Positions 60,379-64,000 of a stretch of 64,000 nucleotides of DNA are shown here, piece by piece; the stretch's first letter is position 1, and each line of letters opens with the position of its first letter. Source of the DNA: an uncultured Bacilli bacterium (GTDB lineage: Bacteria; Bacillota_I; Bacilli_A; RF39; UBA660). Location: assembly GCA_934097085.1 (NCBI GenBank), contig CAKONK010000009.1, positions 1-64,000 of the forward strand, given 5' to 3'. Both the position numbers and the translations under genes were made by a program. The notes beneath the pieces were generated by a model. The model did no database searches, was not told where the DNA came from, and saw only the letters and a program-made list of their open reading frames with translations.

Positions 60379-60662
60379 AATATTTAGAAAAAATAGGTTT
60401 TAGTAAAGATGATATTGCATATATGATGGAAAATACTCCAGAAAAGTTTATTGAACTTTTAAAGGAACAAAAAAAATTAGTAACTGAAAATATCTCTTAT
60501 TTAAAAGATTTAGGAGTTACTAATTATCAAGATATATTCTTAAAGTTTTATGAAATGTTCTTAATGGATAACAGTAATTTTATAGCAATATTTTCTAAAT
60601 ATGAAAAAGAAGACTTAGTTGAAAAATTAAAGAAAAATATAAACATAGTAGAATTTTTATAA
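60375..60662 (+). CDS. Small protein of mTERF-like repeats (95 aa)
   Basis: All helical, with two or three units: IGFSKDDIAYMMENTPEKFIELL, NISYLKDLGVTNYQDIFLKFYEMFL and FSKYEKEDLVEKLKKNI. LGF/LGV followed by an Ile or Leu and a Pro-x-x-Phe spacing resembles mTERF motifs. It overlaps the preceding gene by 4 bp (ATGA) and ends in a bidirectional terminator. Together the three genes encode a set of probable nucleic-acid- or protein-binding helical repeat proteins of unknown role. Confidence 0.6.
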   Translation: MKYLEKIGFSKDDIAYMMENTPEKFIELLKEQKKLVTENISYLKDLGVTNYQDIFLKFYEMFLMDNSNFIAIFSKYEKEDLVEKLKKNINIVEFL

Positions 60663-60678
60663 CTACTATGTTTTTTTA
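60641..60678. terminator. Bidirectional terminator after the mTERF-like operon
   Basis: The 11-bp stem AAACATAGTAG/CTACTATGTTT is followed by seven T residues on the plus strand. It also covers the end of the convergent phosphoesterase-like gene. Confidence 0.85.
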
Positions 60679-61458
60679 TATTTTCTTTAATCTATATACA
60701 TTAATTGAGGGTTTATTAAATGTTCTTATATGAGGTGGATTAGTACCAATTCCGAAAGACACATAAAGTCTTGTATTATTTTCATTATAATAATCATTTG
60801 TATAGATACTAGCACCATCCTTTTTTAATGTTGCTCCCCAAAAAGGTAATCTTATTTGACCTCCTAAAGAGTGACCTGCAAGTATAACATCAATATCATA
60901 GTTTTTAAGTTTTTCAAATTCATCTGGTTTATGCAAAAGACCTATTGTAAATGATGGTGTAATTTCTTCTTCATTATTAAGAATATTTTCATCAAAATTA
61001 TTTAAATCCATTATTTTAATAGGATTTATATCTTTATTAAAAATATAATCATAGTTTTTATCAAGTACTTTAAAACCAATACTTTCTAAATTACTTTTAA
61101 TATTATCATTATCTTTATCTCCTAAAACGGCATATTTATAATCAGCTTTAATATTATTAAGTTCATTTATTACATTAGTTATGTTAGTATTATCTAAAAC
61201 TAAATCACCAGTAAATACTATAATATTAGCATTTTCATTATTAATACTTTTAACTAAATTTTTAATTTCTTTTATATCACTTTTTTCATAATATAATATA
61301 TCAGAAAATTGAACTATTTTAATTCCATCAAAACCCTCAGTTATTTTATTACTAGTTATTTCATATTCTTTTATATCTAATCCCTTAATATTAATATATT
61401 TACCATATATAAAAAATAAAAATAAGCAAAGTATAATTACACATATTATTCTTTTCAT
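60676..61458 (-). CDS. Metallophosphoesterase-like protein with lost metal ligands
   Basis: The sequence follows YkuE-type membrane metallophosphoesterases from end to end: N-terminal helix (3-18), GIKIVQFSD, IIVFTGDLV, YAVLGDKDND, LLHKPDEF, VILAGHSLGGQIRLPFWG, and the final YVSFGIGTNPPHIR. The expected DLH is Asp-Ile-Leu, GNHD is Gly-Asp-Lys-Asp, and GHTHGGQ is Gly-His-Ser-Leu-Gly-Gly-Gln. At least three metal or catalytic His/Asn residues are therefore replaced. It is probably inactive as a phosphatase, or uses a single metal. It overlaps the CPBP protease gene by 4 bp. Confidence 0.8.
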   Translation of the reverse strand: MKRIICVIILCLFLFFIYGKYINIKGLDIKEYEITSNKITEGFDGIKIVQFSDILYYEKSDIKEIKNLVKSINNENANIIVFTGDLVLDNTNITNVINELNNIKADYKYAVLGDKDNDNIKSNLESIGFKVLDKNYDYIFNKDINPIKIMDLNNFDENILNNEEEITPSFTIGLLHKPDEFEKLKNYDIDVILAGHSLGGQIRLPFWGATLKKDGASIYTNDYYNENNTRLYVSFGIGTNPPHIRTFNKPSINVYRLKKI

Positions 61459-62129
61459 ATAAATGCTCCGATTATAGTTATTACTAGTGCAAAAGTATTA
61501 TTAAAAGCATGTAAACACATTGAGGTATAAATATTATCAGAATCAAAATACATGTACCCAAGAACAAAACCCATTATAGAGTATGTTACTATATATAAAA
61601 GTTCAATTAAACTTTCTGCAACAAGTAAATGCATTGATCCAAATAATACTCCAGTAAAAATACTAAATACGATTTTGTTTTTAAATAAATTTCTAAAATT
61701 TAATCTAAATACCAACTCCTCTTGAAAAGGAGCAAATATGCACATTTGTAATGCTGAATAAAAAATACTATTTCTAATAGCTTCTCTATTTAATTCTTCG
61801 TTAGTCGGTAAATTTCCAACTAATTTAAATAATATTAATTGAATTATTATTACTAATAAATAGGCTTTAAAATATATTTGAAAACCTTTTTTTAAATAAC
61901 CTCGTCCGTTTTTCTTAAAATCTTTTAAAGAGGACTTTAATTCTTTTCTAAACACTATAAATAAATAGATAGATAATAATAAATAGATAATAGTTTCTAT
62001 TAATGGTGTTAAATTATATGAGTTACCTCTTGTAAGGTATGTTCTAAATACTAACATTAATAAAAAATATCCAAAGAATATTAAAATATCTTTTCCTAGC
62101 AGTTTTATTTTGTTTAAAATTTTTTCCAT
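61455..62129 (-). CDS. CPBP-family intramembrane metalloprotease
   Basis: CAAX-protease/bacteriocin-processing (ABI) family. About seven membrane helices; the active-site motifs are APFQEELVFRLNFR (Glu-Glu-x3-Arg), FGSMHLLVA (His) and LHAFNNTFA (His-x3-Asn). At 224 aa it is usual for the family. Roles in the family include bacteriocin self-immunity and surface protein or peptide processing. It is first in a two-gene operon with the phosphoesterase-like gene. Confidence 0.9.
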   Translation of the reverse strand: MEKILNKIKLLGKDILIFFGYFLLMLVFRTYLTRGNSYNLTPLIETIIYLLLSIYLFIVFRKELKSSLKDFKKNGRGYLKKGFQIYFKAYLLVIIIQLILFKLVGNLPTNEELNREAIRNSIFYSALQMCIFAPFQEELVFRLNFRNLFKNKIVFSIFTGVLFGSMHLLVAESLIELLYIVTYSIMGFVLGYMYFDSDNIYTSMCLHAFNNTFALVITIIGAFI

Positions 62130-62246
62130 CTTGTAACACTTCCTTATACTAAAATATTATCATATTTTTCTTTTTCTTACTAGTTTTTATTGAAAAAAAA
62201 AATAGTTTATGATACTATTTTAATAGTAGGGATGGTGCTATGCATT

Positions 62247-62963
62247 ATGAAAAAAATTAAAAAAATATTTGTGTTATTTGCGGTTTTATTAATGGCAAAA
62301 AATGTTCATGCAGCATGTGATTATGAAACTCAAGCTAAACTTAATAGTGAAGCCGCAACAATTAAGGCTATTTATGAGGAAATGACTGAGGAAAGTGATG
62401 GCGAACTTAGGTGTAATGATGGGACAACAGCATGTACTGGAGCTAGTTATTTTAAAGTATCTATATTAAATTTAAGTGAAAATTTTACAGTAACTGTTAA
62501 AAGTAAAGGTTTTAATAAATCTTTTAGTTATTCTGATGTTAAAGATGGAATTGCAAGTTTTGATTTAAAAAATATTATGGAAACTCATACATTTACATTT
62601 GATGTTTATCCATCTAATAATACAACTTGTGCAAAAAAGAAAGTTAGAACATTTTATTTAACAACACCAAGATTTAATCATTTTTCACATTTTGGATTTT
62701 GTGAAGATAACCCCGAATATTATCTTTGTGAAAAATATGTTACTTTCGAAGATATAGAAATAACTGATTTTATGAATAAGTTTCAAGAATATGAAAAACA
62801 AAAGAAACAAGATGAAGAAGAAAAAAATAAATCTTTTTTCCAAAAATTAGGAGAATTTATTAAAGAACATAAAGAAATATTTATAGGTGCAGGATGTACA
62901 GTACTTGTTGTTGGGGGAGTAGTTATTTTCCTTCAGGTAAAAAGAAGAAAGGATATAATATGA
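62247..62963 (+). CDS. Signal-peptide surface protein with C-terminal membrane helix
   Basis: Not recognised. Signal peptide of MKKIKKIFVLF type ending VHA before ACDYE; an outer beta-rich domain (about 25-165) with Cys residues that could pair (CDYET, LRCNDGTTACTG, TTCAKK, GFCEDNPEYYLCEK). A charged helical stalk (EKQKKQDEEEKNKSFFQKL) and a membrane helix near the end with KRRK tail follow. I chose ATG 62247 so the signal peptide begins MKKIKK; AGGGATGG is somewhat far upstream, and in-frame starts at 62232 or 62190 are possible. Its stop overlaps the next gene's start by 4 bp. Confidence 0.65.
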   Translation: MKKIKKIFVLFAVLLMAKNVHAACDYETQAKLNSEAATIKAIYEEMTEESDGELRCNDGTTACTGASYFKVSILNLSENFTVTVKSKGFNKSFSYSDVKDGIASFDLKNIMETHTFTFDVYPSNNTTCAKKKVRTFYLTTPRFNHFSHFGFCEDNPEYYLCEKYVTFEDIEITDFMNKFQEYEKQKKQDEEEKNKSFFQKLGEFIKEHKEIFIGAGCTVLVVGGVVIFLQVKRRKDII

Positions 62964-64000
62964 AAAGAGTAGTTAAATCATTTTTTATATTTTTGTTACT
63001 ATTTGCAGTAGTTAATGTAAATGCACTTAATGTTGGCGATGAATTTAGTATTTCAATAAGAAAATCAAGTACAAAACATTCATCATCATATGAATTTAAC
63101 CAATATTATGAACTTGAATCAGCCACTGGTGGTGGAAAAACATATGATGCTTATTGTATGGATAGAGGAAATGAACCATCTGGAGGAAGATATGTAGGTA
63201 GACTTCTAAATAAATTTAAAGGTGATTATGCTGTATTATATATACTAAATAATGGATCTAGTGATGAAGAAATTCATTTAGCTATAAGAGCATTAGTTTC
63301 AAAAGGTATTTTAGGTTGGGCAAGTACAGAGAATGCTACTGCTGATTACCTTGCGGAATTAGATGCAAAAGTTAATTGTATGAAGTCTGATTCAGAGTTC
63401 AGTTCAGTATTAACAGAATTTTTATCAACATCAAGTAAAAAGAATGAAGATTCTGATGAAGGTGGTAAAAGTATTGCATTATTAGGATTTGATAAATATA
63501 ATTTATTAGAAAATACATGTTATTCGAGTGCTGCTCAATGTGCTGATGCAACCGGCAAGGGATGCTTTTTGATGAGCAATAATTGTTATGAGCCTTCAAC
63601 TTCATCAACTGATGCTTGTCCAAGAATAAAAGATGATATTTTTGAGTGTTATACCGGAGGAAGAGAAAAACATGGTTGTAAAATAGTTGATACTTGTTCT
63701 TTTAATACAGCGACTGAATGTTCAGACAAAGCAGGGTTAAAGTGTAGAAAAAGAGATGGAAAATGGTATCAGCTTAATTTGGCACCTTGTGATAAATGTA
63801 CGCCTAATGAATATCAAGGTATTATTTGCCCAGATGATGCAAGAGATGATGAAACTGGTTGTAAGAGATCTGCTTATGCGTGTTCTGGTTCTTCTGACAA
63901 TTTAAGTCATAAAGAGTGCGATAATGCTGCTAATAATAGAAACATTGATAAAAATGAACAATATCACGATTGGACATGTACAAAAAAATCTGGTAGTATT
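62960..64000 (+). CDS. Secreted Cys-rich protein with thioester-domain-like N-terminus (partial)
   Basis: The frame stays open for all 347 codons to the window edge, so the end is missing. Signal peptide (1-22, VNA). Residues about 30-125 recall adhesin thioester domains: TYDAYCMDRGNEPSGG near the expected Cys and a later HLAIRALVSKGILGW helix, but the Gln of the TQ-x-A-I-W motif is not seen. From about 175 the chain is Cys-rich, with repeated blocks such as CYSSAAQCADATGKGC, CSFNTATECSDKAGLKC and CKRSAYACSGSS. It is co-transcribed with the previous anchored protein (4-bp overlap) and may form a surface complex with it. Confidence 0.65.
   Translation, partial: MKRVVKSFFIFLLLFAVVNVNALNVGDEFSISIRKSSTKHSSSYEFNQYYELESATGGGKTYDAYCMDRGNEPSGGRYVGRLLNKFKGDYAVLYILNNGSSDEEIHLAIRALVSKGILGWASTENATADYLAELDAKVNCMKSDSEFSSVLTEFLSTSSKKNEDSDEGGKSIALLGFDKYNLLENTCYSSAAQCADATGKGCFLMSNNCYEPSTSSTDACPRIKDDIFECYTGGREKHGCKIVDTCSFNTATECSDKAGLKCRKRDGKWYQLNLAPCDKCTPNEYQGIICPDDARDDETGCKRSAYACSGSSDNLSHKECDNAANNRNIDKNEQYHDWTCTKKSGSI

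Noticed and set aside
1..64000. Mycoplasma code (TGA as Trp), suggested by extreme AT content
   Set aside because: TGA ends several intact genes (metK, dinD, the 257-aa surface protein) and Trp is written TGG throughout.

Overview
The window is very AT-rich (roughly three quarters A+T by eye), densely coding and Gram-positive in character. It has strong AAGGAGG-type ribosome binding sites, T-box leaders on valS and trpS, an S-box (SAM-I) leader on metK, a CIRCE operator on an hsp20 gene, a SufU-type iron-sulfur operon, a lipoteichoic-acid-synthase-like enzyme, an LCP wall ligase and an AddAB pair. TGA is used as a stop codon (for example metK and dinD), so the code is standard and not the Mycoplasma code. 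The best inference is an uncultured, walled, small-genome Bacilli lineage of the gut type (RF39/Erysipelotrichia-like). No rRNA or ribosomal protein is present to confirm this.

Layout. 1-2.5 kb: a large serine recombinase and a 104-aa gene lie between two perfect 164-bp inverted repeats; the right repeat begins inside the 3' end of a tRNA-Gly(GCC) gene. 2.5-9.1 kb: cell-envelope genes (LtaS-like, LCP with PASTA, a transglycosylase-like protein). 9.4-13.6 kb: a reduced SUF operon (sufC, one short sufB/D-like gene, sufS, sufU), followed by a ClpX-like protein that has lost its ATPase motifs. 13.6-14.4 kb: a non-coding kilobase holding a candidate type I toxin-antitoxin unit and a second, solitary copy of its antitoxin RNA. 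14.4-21.4 kb: T-box valS, a lone tyrosine recombinase and three unrecognised genes. 21.5-28.8 kb: hsp20, an ABC exporter, RNase R, a secreted nuclease, a ZIP transporter and dinD. 28.9-32.3 kb: a dockerin-bearing peptidoglycan hydrolase next to a membrane-anchored cohesin-like protein. 32.4-39 kb: an M3-like metallopeptidase, a kinase-like protein, and a MarR-controlled heterodimeric ABC exporter. 39-46 kb: T-box trpS, a second cohesin-like anchored protein, SAM-riboswitch metK, a phosphatase and an ABC-F protein. 46-58 kb: an acyl-CoA-synthetase-like enzyme, a histidine-kinase-like protein lacking its phospho-histidine, addBA, a lone substrate-binding protein and a surface protein. 58-64 kb: three genes with mTERF-like helical repeats, a metallophosphoesterase relative lacking metal ligands, a CPBP protease, and a pair of secreted proteins, the last Cys-rich and cut by the window end.

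Themes. Several proteins keep a recognisable fold but have lost catalytic residues (ClpX-like, histidine-kinase-like, phosphoesterase-like, one ABC half). A surface programme recurs: signal peptide, extracellular domain and C-terminal membrane anchor, with a probable cohesin-dockerin link. RNA control is prominent (T-boxes, S-box, candidate antisense RNAs). Three promoters sit so close to the start codon that leaderless mRNAs are predicted. The most promising undescribed items are the candidate RNA-regulated toxin with a duplicated antitoxin, the cohesin/dockerin pair, the pseudo-ClpX beside the minimal SUF operon, and the recombinase flanked by inverted repeats at the tRNA.
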